Shown one piece after another: positions 1-9,147 of a stretch of 64,000 nucleotides of DNA (positions are counted from its first letter, which is position 1; the number at the start of each line of letters is the position of its first letter). This DNA is from Marthasterias glacialis (taxonomy: Eukaryota; Echinodermata; Asteroidea; Forcipulatida; Asteriidae): NCBI GenBank assembly GCA_911728455.2, contig OU452223.1, forward strand, positions 13,801,423-13,865,422, read 5' to 3'. Below the pieces are notes generated by a model. The model had not been told where the DNA came from, searched no databases, and worked only from the letters and a program-made list of their open reading frames with translations. The position numbers and the translations under genes were made by a program.

Positions 1-2285
1 GATGTAGGCTGAGATGTAGGCTGAGTTGTAGGCTGAGATGTAGGCTGAGATGTAGGCTGAGATGTAGGCTGAGATGTAGGCTGAGATGTAGGCTGAGATG
101 TAGGCTGTGATGTAGGCTGAGATGTAGGATGAGATGTAGGCTGTGAGGTAGGCTGAGATGTAGGATGAGATGTAGGCTGTGATGTAGGCTGAGATGTAGG
201 CTGAGATGTAGGCTGAGATGTAGGCTGAGATGTAGGCTGAGATGTAGGCTGAGATGTAGGCTGAGATGTAGGCTGAGATGTAGGCTGAGATGTAGGCTGA
301 GATGTAGGCTGAGATGTAGGCTGAGATGTAGGCTGAGATGTAGGCTGTGATGTAGGCTGTGATGTAGGCTGTGATGTAGGCTGTGATGTAGGCTGAGATG
401 TAGGCTGAGATGTAGGCTGAGATGTAGGCTGAGTTTTAGGCTGAGATGTAGGCTGAGATGTAGGCTGAGATGTAGGCTGAGATGTAGGCTGAGATGTAGG
501 CTGAGATGTAGGCTGAGATGTAGGCTGAGATGTAGGCTGAGATGTAGGCTGAGATGTAGGCTGAGATGTAGGCTGTGATGTAGGCTGAGATGTAGGATGA
601 GATGTAGGCTGTGAGGTAGGCTGAGATGTAGGATGAGATGTAGGCTGTGATGTAGGCTGAGATGTAGGCTGAGATGTAGGCTGAGATGTAGGCTGAGATG
701 TAGGCTGAGATGTAGGCTGAGTTGTAGGCTGAGATGTAGGCTGAGATGTAGGCTGAGATGTAGGCTGAGATGTAGGCTGAGATGTAAGTTAGATGTAGGC
801 TGAGATGTAGGCTGAGATGTAGGCTGTGATGTAAGTTAGATGTAGGCTGAGATGTAGGCTGAGTTGTAGGCTGAGATGTAGGCTGAGATGTAGGCTGAGA
901 TGTAGGCTGAGATGTAGGCTGAGATGTAGGCTGAGATGTAGGCTGAGATGTAGGCTGAGATGTAGGCTGAGATGTAGGCTGAGATGTAGGCTGAGATGTA
1001 GGATGAGATGTAGGCTGTGATGTAGGCTGAGATGTAGGATGAGATGTAGGCTGTGATGTAGGCTGAGATGTAGGCTGAGATGTAGGCTGAGATGTAGGCT
1101 GAGATGTAGGCTGAGTTGTAGGCTGAGATGTAGGCTGAGATGTAGGCTGAGATGTAGGCTGAGATGTAGGCTGAGATGTAGGCTGAGATGTAGGCTGTGA
1201 TGTAGGCTGAGATGTAGGCTGAGATGTAGGCTGTGATGTAGGCTGAGATGTAGGCTGTGATGTAGGCTGAGATGAAGGCTGAGATGTAGGCTGAGATGTA
1301 GGCTGAGATGTAGGCTGAGATGTAGGCTGAGTTGTAGGCTGAGATGTAGGCTGAGATGTAGGCTGAGATGTAGGCTGAGATGTAGGCTGAGATGTAGGCT
1401 GAGATGTAGGCTGTGATGTAGGCTGAGATGTAGGCTGAGATGTAGGCTGTGATGTAGGCTGTGATGTAGGTTAGATGTAGGCTGAGATGTAGGCTGAGTT
1501 GTAGGCTGAGATGTAGGCTGAGATGTAGGCTGAGATGTAGGCTGAGATGTAGGCTGAGATGTAGGCTGACATGTAGGCTGAGATGTAGGCTGAGATGTAG
1601 GCTGAGATGTAGGCTGAGATGTAGGCTGAGATGTAGGCTGAGATGTAGGCTGAGATGTAGGCTGAGATGTAGGCTGTGATGTAGGCTGAGATGTAGGCTG
1701 AGATGTAGGCTGTGATGTAGGCTGTGATGTAGGCTGTGATGTAGGCTGTGATGTAGGCTGAGATGTAGGCTGAGATGTAGGCTGAGATGTAGGCTGAGAT
1801 GTAGGCTGAGTTGTAGGCTGAGATGTAGGCTGAGATGTAGGCTGAGATGTAGGCTGAGATGTAGGCTGAGTTGTAGGCTGAGATGTAGGCTGAGATGTAG
1901 GCTGAGATGTAGGCTGTGATGTAGGCTGAGATGTAGGCTGAGATGTAGGCTGTGATGTAGGCTGAGATGTAGGCTGAGATGTAGGCTGTGATGTAGGCTG
2001 AGATGTAGGCTGTGATGTAGGCTGTGATGTAGGCTGAGATGTAGGCTGAGATGTAGGCTGAGATGTAGGCTGAGATGTAGGCTGTGATGTAGGCTGAGAT
2101 GTAGGCTGAGATGTAGGTTAGATGTAGGCTGAGATGTAGGCTGAGTTGTAGGCTTAGATGTAGGCTGAGATGTAGGCTGAGTTGTAGGCTGTGATGTAGG
2201 CTGAGATGTAGGCTGAGATGTAAGCTGTGATGTAGGCTGAGATGTAGGCTGAGATGTAGGCTGAGATGTAGGCTGAGATGTAGGC
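1..2285. repeat. 12-bp minisatellite (GATGTAGGCTGA)n, about 190 copies
   Basis: A near-perfect 12-bp unit runs from the left edge to about 2285, where it breaks into unique sequence. Common variants are GTTGTAGGCTGA, GATGTAGGCTGT, GATGTAGGATGA and rare GAGGTAGGCTGA. Four 11-bp units (near 781, 831, 1468 and 2119) shift the phase. Because 12 is a multiple of three, frames on the minus strand read as endless QPTS, SLHL or SAYI peptides. The longest (minus, 2392 to 836) starts in the flank with a hydrophobic stretch but changes repeat peptide at every 11-bp unit, so I do not treat it as a gene. The array continues beyond the left edge. Confidence 0.97.
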
Positions 2286-2828
2286 ATAGAACTGAGAACT
2301 GATGGAATGATCAGACTGAAAGAACAGACAGAAAGGTTGAAGAGGAAAGAGGAAAAAGTTGGTCGAGGTAAGTTCAAAATGGAGATATCCAAATAACTTT
2401 AAAACCATATACATTATTGATTTTCACTGTTTTTATCAGATTTTGTTGTTGCTTTGTCTTCCATTGTCCTGCACTACAGGTAAACTAATGATGCCTAATT
2501 ACTATCTTTGAAAACTTGAAGTTTAATTACTGTATGTAATATTTTTTCACGTTTATATGCAGACCAAAGAGCAACCCCAGTGACTTGATTCCTCAACCAG
2601 TGAATTGAGTAATGAAGATCCTAAAGGATGCTCGCACTGAAGAAAACTATGTTGAGGTAATTTTAAAATTAATATGTCTAAGCACAGTAACTTTTGTGAA
2701 ATTATTTAGTGAAAAGATTACTTGAATGACTCAATAGGACAAAAACGTAAAAACCATGTACATTATTGTTGTTCAATGTACATGTAATTTATTGTTTTTG
2801 CATTGTCCTCCATTATCCTACCTTACAG

Positions 2829-2891
2829 GTAACCCAGTGATGCAGTGTGATAAAGGTATCAACGATGATAAAGTTGAATTTTTGGAGATCG
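2829..2891 (+). other. Candidate 63-bp micro-exon, copy in module 2
   Basis: This segment sits between a CTACCTTACAG acceptor and a G/GTTAGG donor. Reading in phase it gives NPVMQCDKGINDDKVEFLEI. The second copy at 3744-3806 has exactly the same length and a similar peptide. No stop interrupts either copy. No protein family is recognised. It may be an exon of a duplicated gene fragment or transposon. Confidence 0.35.
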
Positions 2892-3743
2892 GTTAGGGAT
2901 GATCTTATCTTCTTTTGGAAAGGAGTGGTCTTAATTACTACCCTCGAATATCTTGAAGTTTAATAACTGTATGTATTATTGTTTCATGTTTATACGCAGA
3001 CAAAATAACAGCCCTGATGACTTGATGCTTAGCCAGTGAAGCGAGTAATGAAGATCTTAAGGAATGCTAGCACAGAACACATCTCGGAGAGGTAGAGGAG
3101 GTCAAAGAGGAAAAGGAAAAGCTATGCGGAGGTAAGTTTAGAATAAAGATGTCATAGTACAGTAAGTTTTGTGGAATTATTCAGTAAAAAGATGACTTGG
3201 ATGACTCATCAAGACAAAAACTTCAAAACCATGAACGTAATTGATGTTTAGTGTACATGAAAGTTAATGTTTTTGCATTGTCTTCCATTAACCTACACTA
3301 CAGATAAGTAAGGAGTGGACTTAATTACTACCCTGGAACATCTTGAAGTTTAATTACTGTATGTATTATTGTTTCTCGTTTATACGCAGACAAAAGAACA
3401 GCCCCGATGATTTGATGCTTAGCCGGTGAAGCGAGTCATGAAGATCTTAAGGAATGCTAGCACAGAAGACATCACGGCCGGATAATGGTAGTTGCATGTT
3501 GTAGCCACCCACTGATAGTACAGACGGAGAGGTAGAAGAGGTCAAAGAGGAAAAGGAAAAGCTATGTGGAGGTAAGTTTAGAATTAAGATGTCATAGTAC
3601 AGTAAGTTTTGTGAAATTATTCAGTAAAAAGATGACTTGGATGACTCATCAAGACAAAAACTTAAAAACCATGATTGTAATTGATGTTTAGTGTACATGT
3701 AAGTTAATGTTTTTGCATTGTCTTCCATTATTCTACACTACAG

Positions 3744-3806
3744 GTAACCCATCGATGCAGTGTGATGAAGGCATCAGTGGTGATAATGCTGAACTTTTCA
3801 AGATCG
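3744..3806 (+). other. Candidate 63-bp micro-exon, copy in module 4
   Basis: The acceptor is CTACACTACAG and the donor G/GTAAGG, closer to consensus than in the earlier copy. The peptide is NPSMQCDEGISGDNAELFKI, matching the 2829-2891 copy at about 11 of 20 residues, with conserved NP.MQCD.GI and D..E. Equal length and an open frame in two diverged copies argue for past coding constraint, but two copies are weak evidence. Confidence 0.35.
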
Positions 3807-4045
3807 GTAAGGGGTTATCTTCTATTCGTTTAAAAAGGAGTCGATTTAATTACTATCCTGGAATCTCTTGAAATTAAATTACTGTATGTTTTGTTGTTTC
3901 TATGCAGACAAGAGAACAGCCCTGATGAGATGATTCCTTAACCAGCGAAGCAAGTCGAGAAGGATGCTAGCACAGGAGACATCAGTGCCGGATCATGGTT
4001 AAGTTATAAATGTTGTAGTCGAATGTTGTGTGGTGGACATAATTT

Positions 4046-4147
4046 GTTATCCTGTCTATAATGAATACCTTGATCCATGTCTCTTCCTCAATTCAGAGTT
4101 ACTAAGTGGACGAAGGCTGAAGGACGAGAATTGTTTCGGAGGAAGTA
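4046..4147. repeat. Left outer direct repeat of the PLE composite
   Basis: The stretch from GTTATCCTGTC to TCGGAGGAAGTA is repeated in the same orientation at 9041-9147 with substitutions and small indels. Its inner part lies in the minus-strand reverse transcriptase fragment of the left arm, so the right-hand copy is a piece of the same region in minus orientation beyond the plus-strand arm. Confidence 0.6.
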
Positions 4148-4887
4148 CATCAACTCTGAAGTATCTTTGATGTAGGAGGGTAACGGTTGGACGATAGACA
4201 GAACTGAATCAAAATAGTACACAACAAGCTCAGTAGGACAGGCAGAAGTCAATGTGATGGGGCAACTGGGATTGTTAGGTTTGTGAATCTTGGGGAGGAA
4301 GTAGAAACGAGCAGCACGCAGTGCAGAAACTATGAGTTTCTTAGCATTGCGAGTTAGTGAACCATGTCTTATAAACTTATTCTCTGTTTGGGTGACTTCT
4401 TTCTGGTACTCCGATGTAAGATCATGATCCATCAGACAACGTTCAGCTTTATTGACAACAAAAGGGTTCTTACGAAGGGACTGGAGTGCATTGCAATTAT
4501 CCATGGTGATATTAAAGAAAGCAGGCTTACTGACTTCAAGATGGTTGACATCAAGATGGTTAACTTCTTGTCGGCAACTGTCGATAACAAAGTCCAACAT
4601 TTTGTTAAGTTCAGGATTAGGGAGCCACCTAGACTTCTTTGGGCAAAGTATGGAAACTGGATCAACGGGTCAGAATGAGACAAAGGTGAATCAACAGACT
4701 GAGAAACTGGCGAGGATGTAGAGCTCTGAGTGTGTAAATCATCCTTATGGAAGAATTGTTTCAAGAGTAAACGAGGGAAGGATTCATCAACATCTCTATT
4801 CAGTGAAAACTCATCCACACAACAAATAGTAGGCACAAGATTTAGGTCAAGTCGAGGAACATCACACTCAGAAAGTCGAGGATACAA
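4090..4887 (-). pseudogene. PLE reverse transcriptase, N-terminal part (left arm, broken)
   Basis: Minus-strand translation gives LDFVIDSCRQEV, then FYFLPKIHKPNNPSCPI, SACPTE and LPSYIKDTSELMYFLR. This is the conserved stretch leading into RT motifs 1-2 of Penelope-like elements (IHKP..P.RPI...PTE...LPSYIKDT). The frame breaks between about 4620 and 4680, separating an upstream part (DEFSLNRDVD, FHKDDLHTQSS) from the RT part. Compared with the right arm it lacks the segment containing DKGGATVVW and has a small in-frame duplication (HLDVNHLEV). The palm with catalytic aspartates is absent. The family call is firm; the subfamily is not resolved. Confidence 0.75.
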
Positions 4888-4954
4888 GGCTTAGTCAAAA
4901 CCATCTTCTTTGGGGGCTGATGTGATGAGCTAAGTACCAGCGGACACTGGTTGA

Positions 4955-5340
4955 CTAACGGAGATGAACGTCTGAAGGAGCACAGCTTAGAATCCTTAGA
5001 ATGCTTTCAACCTTGAAACAGTTTGCATCAAGCGTGTGAATGATTCCTCTGATGTCATAAACAGTTGAATGGTCAACAAGGTTATAGAATGTAGTACTCT
5101 TGTAATGGAAAGTATAGCAAATAAGACGACTGAATAAAGCACGGACTACACTGCAAACTTCACAAGAGTACAGATGACTACCCGACAACAGACTGTACGA
5201 GTGGAACTTAAGTTTAAATCCTTTTACGTATACATCCAGTCCGTCAGCAGGTGATGAGGAATCTCCAATGACTGCAGACTTTTGTTGTTGTGATATTAGC
5301 TGTGGCGAGGGCAAGGGAAGTACCCATGACCGGCTCAGGC
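4955..5340 (-). pseudogene. PLE N-terminal-like segment (left arm)
   Basis: The minus-strand frame joins the truncated endonuclease tail directly to a segment with LPSPQLISQQQK, VIGDSSSPADG and LYSCEVCSVVRALF. The same segment occurs in the right arm after 7680, where it is separated from the endonuclease by two 187-bp satellite units. It precedes the RT part in both arms, so it is probably the start of a following PLE copy (5' region or N-terminus). No domain is recognised apart from a CxxC pair. Confidence 0.5.
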
Positions 5341-5930
5341 CAGAAAAATGACATGCTAGATGATGTCCCGGGATGTTTAGCCATACACTTCTGAGGTGCT
5401 CAGTGAAGCCAGTCAACCCATCATCTCACCAATGTGGTGGACACCGCATTGTTTGCAAGATATACAATACACCAGGTTGGCAGAATACAGGAGAGTTGTC
5501 CTGCGGACGTGAAACCTTCTTTGGGGCCGTCAAGTATGGAAGGACTGTGGATATGCCTGCACGTGTTGAAACAGGGACGATTGCAGGCAAACATGCCTAG
5601 GACAGTGGTATCATTGGAGACTATTTGTGGAAGGGTGGAGGGAACAAAGTTTTGTCCAATTGATTGGGCGGAACAGAAAGCACACAAGGGTGTAGAAGTC
5701 ATATTAAATATGAAGTTCATCAATGGATCTGTCTGCAGCGTGCGATACTGTTTCTGGACAATGGCACAAACTCTCAGATTGAATGGGTGGTAAGTAAGAA
5801 CTAAGGGAATGGGGTTCTGATTTTGTCTCAAAGATGCGACTAGGGCTTCTTCAATGCTCAACGCTGATATTCGACCAAGTGCAGCTGACAGAACATCCGC
5901 AGGGGTAACCTTTGTGTTGGAAGAAATTAG
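5341..5930 (-). pseudogene. PLE C-terminal linker and GIY-YIG endonuclease (left arm)
   Basis: The minus strand encodes IPLVLTYHPFNLRV and a cysteine-rich segment (PLCAFCSAQS, CNRPCFNTCRHI), typical of the RT-to-endonuclease linker in PLEs. In another frame it then gives LVYCISCKQCGVHHIGE, which is the GIY-YIG core (VYCISC and HIGE), followed by FTEHLRSVWLN. A frameshift lies near the start of the core. An in-frame TGA (plus-strand TCA at 5413-5415) and a 7-bp deletion follow the HIGE motif. The domain stops after HFSGL and runs into the next segment, losing its C-terminus. Confidence 0.75.
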
Positions 5931-6447
5931 TCACATCCAGACCCTGCTTCAAAAAATCCTCATCATTGCTACAAATGACTTCGACAAATTTGTAGCGATG
6001 ATGAGGATTTAATGTATCAGGTTTTGAATGTGACTAATTTCTTCTTAGACAGACTGAAGAAATAAGTCACATTCATAGCCTGCCTCGTAAAATCCTCATC
6101 ATCGCTACTAATGACTTCAACAAATCTGTAGCGATGATGAGGATTTTACGTAGCAGGTTCGATTGTGACTAATTTCTTCTGAGACAGACTGAAGAAATAA
6201 GTCACATCCGAAGCCTGCTAGGTAAAATCCTCATCATCTCTACAAATTTGTCGAAGTCGTTTGTAGCGATGATGAGGATTTTACGTAACAGGCTTCGGAT
6301 GTGACTAATTTCTTCAGTCTGTCTCGGACAAAATTAGTCACATTCTAAGATTGGTACGTAAAATCCTCATCATCCCTACAGATTTGTCGAAGTCATTTGT
6401 AGCGATGATGAGGGTTTTACGTAGCAGGCTTTGGATGTGACTAATTT
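5924..6447. repeat. Four-hairpin core at the centre of the PLE palindrome
   Basis: Four imperfect hairpins of about 110-120 bp occupy roughly 5924-6041, 6065-6172, 6199-6308 and 6335-6447. Each has arms like AGTCACATCC..GCCTGCT..TAAAATCCTCATCATCGCTAC and its reverse complement around a short TTTGTCGAAGT loop. The linkers are TTCTTCTGAGACAGACTGAAGAA or its inverse. Loop orientation is the same in hairpins 1-2 and reversed in 3-4, so the whole cluster is itself a palindrome centred near 6185. Confidence 0.85.
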
Positions 6448-7260
6448 TTTCCGACACAAAGGTTACCCTGCGGATGTTCTGTCAGCTGTACTTAGTCGAA
6501 TATCTGCGTTGAGCCTTGAGGAAGCCCTAGTCTCATCTTTGAGACAAAATCAGAACCCCATCCCCTTAGTTTTTACTTACCACCCATTCAATGTGAGAGT
6601 TTGTGCCATTGTCCAGAAACACTATCGCACGCTGCATACAGATCCATTGATGAACTTCATATTTAATATGACTTCTACACCCTTGTGTGCTTTCTGTTCC
6701 GCCCAATCAATCGGACTAAACTTTGTTCCCTCCACCCTTCCACACATAGTCTCCAATGATACCACTGTCCTAGGCATGTTTGCCTGCAATCGTCCCTGTT
6801 GCAACACGTGCAGGCATATCCACAGTCCTTCCATACTTGATTGCCCCAAGGAAGGTTTCACGTCCGCAGGACAATTCTCTTGTGTTTTGCCAACCTGCTG
6901 CATTGTATATCCTGCAAGCAATGCGGTGTCCACCACATTGGCAAGATGATGGGTTGACTGGCTGACCACTTCACTGAGCACCTCAGAAGTGTATGGCTAA
7001 ACATCCTGGGACATCATGTAGCATGTAATTTTTCTGGCCTGACGCACACATGCATGAACATGTGCCTGTGTGTCTTGAAACTGACTTCATATACTACACA
7101 GGGCCAGAACATGGAACAGCGCATCGTACACAAGTTGGAAACATTGAATCCGGGTGGCTCGACTACAGATTTTTTGCACTCAAACTACCACTGGAACGAG
7201 ACGCAGTTTGGTCGGAATTTCTGCCTTCCAAATGTTTTGTTTTGGTAAGCACTGCACAAA
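6431..7260 (+). pseudogene. PLE C-terminal linker and GIY-YIG endonuclease (right arm)
   Basis: The frame opens inside the fourth hairpin with FFRHKGYPADVLSAVLSRI, like the end of a PLE reverse transcriptase. It continues through IPLVFTYHPFN and the cysteine-rich linker (CAFCSAQS, CNRPCCNTCRHI). A frameshift near 6880 moves to NLLHCISCKQCGVHHIG, the GIY-YIG core, then an in-frame TGA at 6955-6957, then LADHFTEHLRSVWLN. The tail is more complete than in the left arm and includes NMEQRIVHKLETLNP and TTDF, the usual PLE C-terminus. The stop after the core is in the same place in both arms. Confidence 0.8.
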
Positions 7261-7261
7261 C

Positions 7262-7660
7262 CTTTCATTTTGATTCTAAGGATGAATATTTCCCAAACAA
7301 AGGCAGATCAAGGCTTGCAAATAAGAGTACTGCTGGTACCAGGGGATTTGCCCTCTAGACTTGGTAGAGCGAAAATGACTTTGAAATTTTGGTCAAAGAC
7401 TCAAAATGTTTTGAGTTGGGGGTACTCAAAGCATTTTGGATTTAGACCCTAAAATTTTCAGCAAAAAAATTGTGGATATTTCCCAAACTAAGGCAGATCC
7501 AGGCTTGCAAATTAGAGTGCTGGTACCAGTGGATTTGCCCTCTTGACTTGGTAGAGCAAAAATGACTTTAAAATTTTGGTCAAAAACTCAAAATGTTTTG
7601 AGTTGGGGGTACTCAAAGCATTTTGGTTTTTGACCCCAAAAGTTTCAGCCAAAAAACTAA
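7262..7660 (-). repeat. Two units of the ~187-bp satellite inside the PLE composite
   Basis: Two direct units (spacing about 190 bp, marked by ATATTTCCCAAAC at 7286 and 7476) are the reverse complement of the satellite at 25590-29835. They share GGTACCAG, CTTGGTAGAGC, AATTTTGGTC and AGGCAGATC landmarks. They begin directly after the PLE C-terminal coding end and stop where the next PLE segment starts. Confidence 0.85.
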
Positions 7661-7669
7661 GGAAAGTTT

Positions 7670-8270
7670 GTCAGTGCTATGCCCGGATTTATGGTCATGT
7701 GTCAAGCTAACCTTGCCCTCGCCTAAGCTTATTTCATGAAAACAAGATTTTGCAGTCATTGGAGATTCCTCATCACCTGCTGATGGACCGGACGTATACC
7801 AAGAGGATTTGAACTTAAGTTCCACTCTTCCAATCTGTTGCCGGGTAGTCATCTGTACTCTTGTAAGGTTTGCAGTGTCGTCCACGCTTCATCCTGTCGT
7901 CTTATTTGGTGAACTCTTCAGTCCCATTTCAAGAGGATTGTTCAGCTTGTTCATGAGATACATGATTTGTGTACTACATTTTATAACTTGGTTGACCAAT
8001 TAACTGTTTGGAATGATTTGCTGGCTTAATGTGGAACTGTTTCAAGGTTGAAAGCATTCTAAGGATTCTAAGCTGTGCTCCTTAAGACATTCATCTTCGG
8101 TAGTCAACCAGCATCCAACCGTACTTAGCTCTTCACATCAGCCCCGCCCCAAGAATATGGTCATGACTATACCATGCAATCTTCCACTTTCAGAAGCAGA
8201 GTGTGATTTTCATCAATTTGGTCTGAATTTTGTGCCTAATATTTGGTGTGTGGATGAGTTTTCAATGAAT
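7670..8270 (+). pseudogene. PLE N-terminal-like segment (right arm)
   Basis: This stretch matches the left-arm segment 4955-5340 and continues to the sequence encoding DEF-S-NRDVD. Plus-strand frames include LPSPKLIS, AVIGDSSSPADGPDVY and TTFYNLVDQ, but several frameshifts and stops interrupt it. It links the satellite units to the RT part. Function unknown; inferred to be the 5' region of a second PLE copy. Confidence 0.5.
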
Positions 8271-9020
8271 AGAGATGTTGATAAATTCTTCCATCAGTTA
8301 TGCTTCAAACAAGTTCTACTACAAGGATGATCTACACACACGCAGCTCTATATCCTCGCCTGTTCTTCAGTCTGTTGATTCCAAGCCACATATCACTACT
8401 TACTCACCTGTGTCTCATTGTGACGTTTCATTTCAGCCAGCTGATTTTCTACCTGTTGATCGATTTGACAAGTTTAGCCCAAAGAAGTCTAGGTGGTGCC
8501 CTAACCCTGAACTTAACAGAACGTTGGACTTTGTTATCGACAGTTCCCAACGAGAGTTAAACCGTCTTGATTTCAGTAAGCCTGCCTTCTGTAACATCAT
8601 CAAGGATAATTGCAGTGCACTCCAGTCCCTTCGTGGGAACCCTTCTTTTGTCATTAAGAGAACGGACAAAGGTGGAGCTACCGTGGTTTGGTGATGTGAT
8701 CTTTACATCAAAGAAGCTGAGTGTTAATTGTCTGGTGGAATGTCTTACAGGGAAGTACATAAAGATTTTACATCTGAGCACCAGAAAGAAGTCACCAAAA
8801 CTAAGAATAAGTTTATAAGACATGGTTTACTGCCTAGCAATGCTAAGAAACTCAAAGTTTCTGCACCCTATACTGCTCTTTTGTACCTTGTCCTCAAGAT
8901 ACACAAACCTAACAATTCCATCATGTTGACTTGTGCCTGTCCTACTGAGGTTTTTTTGTGCTATCTTGATTCAGTTCTTTCTCGTATTGTCCAATTAGCA
9001 TTACAATTGTTCCACGTCTG
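8271..9020 (+). pseudogene. PLE reverse transcriptase, N-terminal part (right arm, broken)
   Basis: One frame runs from 8275 to about 9020 with only two in-frame stops (TGA near 8692, TAA near 8714). It encodes FYYKDDLHTRSS, TLDFVIDSSQREL, LRGNPSFVIKRTDKGGATVVW, DLYIKEAE, FIRHGLLPSNAKKL, LKIHKPNN and ACPTE. IKRTDKGGATVVW followed by IHKP is the conserved lead-in to the PLE reverse transcriptase core. The frame ends after SRIVQL, before LPSYIKDT and long before the catalytic palm. It retains the DKGG segment that the left arm has lost. Confidence 0.8.
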
Positions 9021-9040
9021 ACATCACATGTAGATTAACA

Positions 9041-9147
9041 GTTATCCTGTCATTGATTTTTAACTTGATCTTTGTCTCTTTCTTCCTCAAGTTAGAGCCA
9101 CTTAGCGGACTTGAAGCTGAGGGATGAGAATGGTTCGGAGGAAGTAT
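9041..9147. repeat. Right outer direct repeat of the PLE composite
   Basis: Same orientation as 4046-4147, from GTTATCCTGTC to TCGGAGGAAGTA. The minus strand of the inner part still reads as the YFLRN-like RT segment, though degraded. It lies just outside the plus-strand RT piece, so it is not simply part of the inverted arm. Confidence 0.6.

Larger units (their letters stand above)
2290..4000 (+). repeat. Tandem exon/intron-like module, about four copies
   Basis: Four diverged copies of a 0.3-0.5 kb block lie head to tail. Each opens with a GAG/GTAAGT-like donor (2368, 2657, 3132, 3572). An AT-rich stretch follows with the shared text AAAAAGATGACTTGGATGAC in the later copies, then a CCATT..CTACACTACAG-type acceptor, and a second acceptor TTTATACGCAG before ACAAAAGAACAGCCC. 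The acidic, lysine-rich segment before the donor (around 3521-3570) reads DGEVEEVKEEKEKLCG. Copies 1 and 3 have lost the internal 63-bp exon. The block looks like amplified gene or transposon exons. The host gene is not recognised. Confidence 0.6.
4090..9025. mobile_element. Head-to-head inverted composite of Penelope-like element fragments
   Basis: Two arms carrying the same PLE segments diverge from a hairpin-rich core near 6185. The left arm reads on the minus strand (5930 down to 4090) and the right arm on the plus strand (6431 to 9020). In each arm the order is the RT/endonuclease linker, then a GIY-YIG endonuclease, then an N-terminal-like segment, then the first part of the reverse transcriptase. 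That order is circularly permuted relative to a standard PLE (RT then C-terminal GIY-YIG), as expected at a head-to-tail junction of tandem copies. Both arms lack the RT palm with its YxDD-type catalytic motif and carry stops and frameshifts, so neither is functional. Confidence 0.8.

Noticed and set aside
836..2392. Long minus-strand frame with PTSQ, SLHL and SAYI repeat peptides
   Set aside because: A 12-bp repeat keeps all frames open. The peptide changes at each 11-bp unit and the frame ends at one of them, so there is no sign of selection on one frame.
4364..4721. Plus-strand frames over the left PLE arm
   Set aside because: Antisense shadows of the minus-strand RT fragment.
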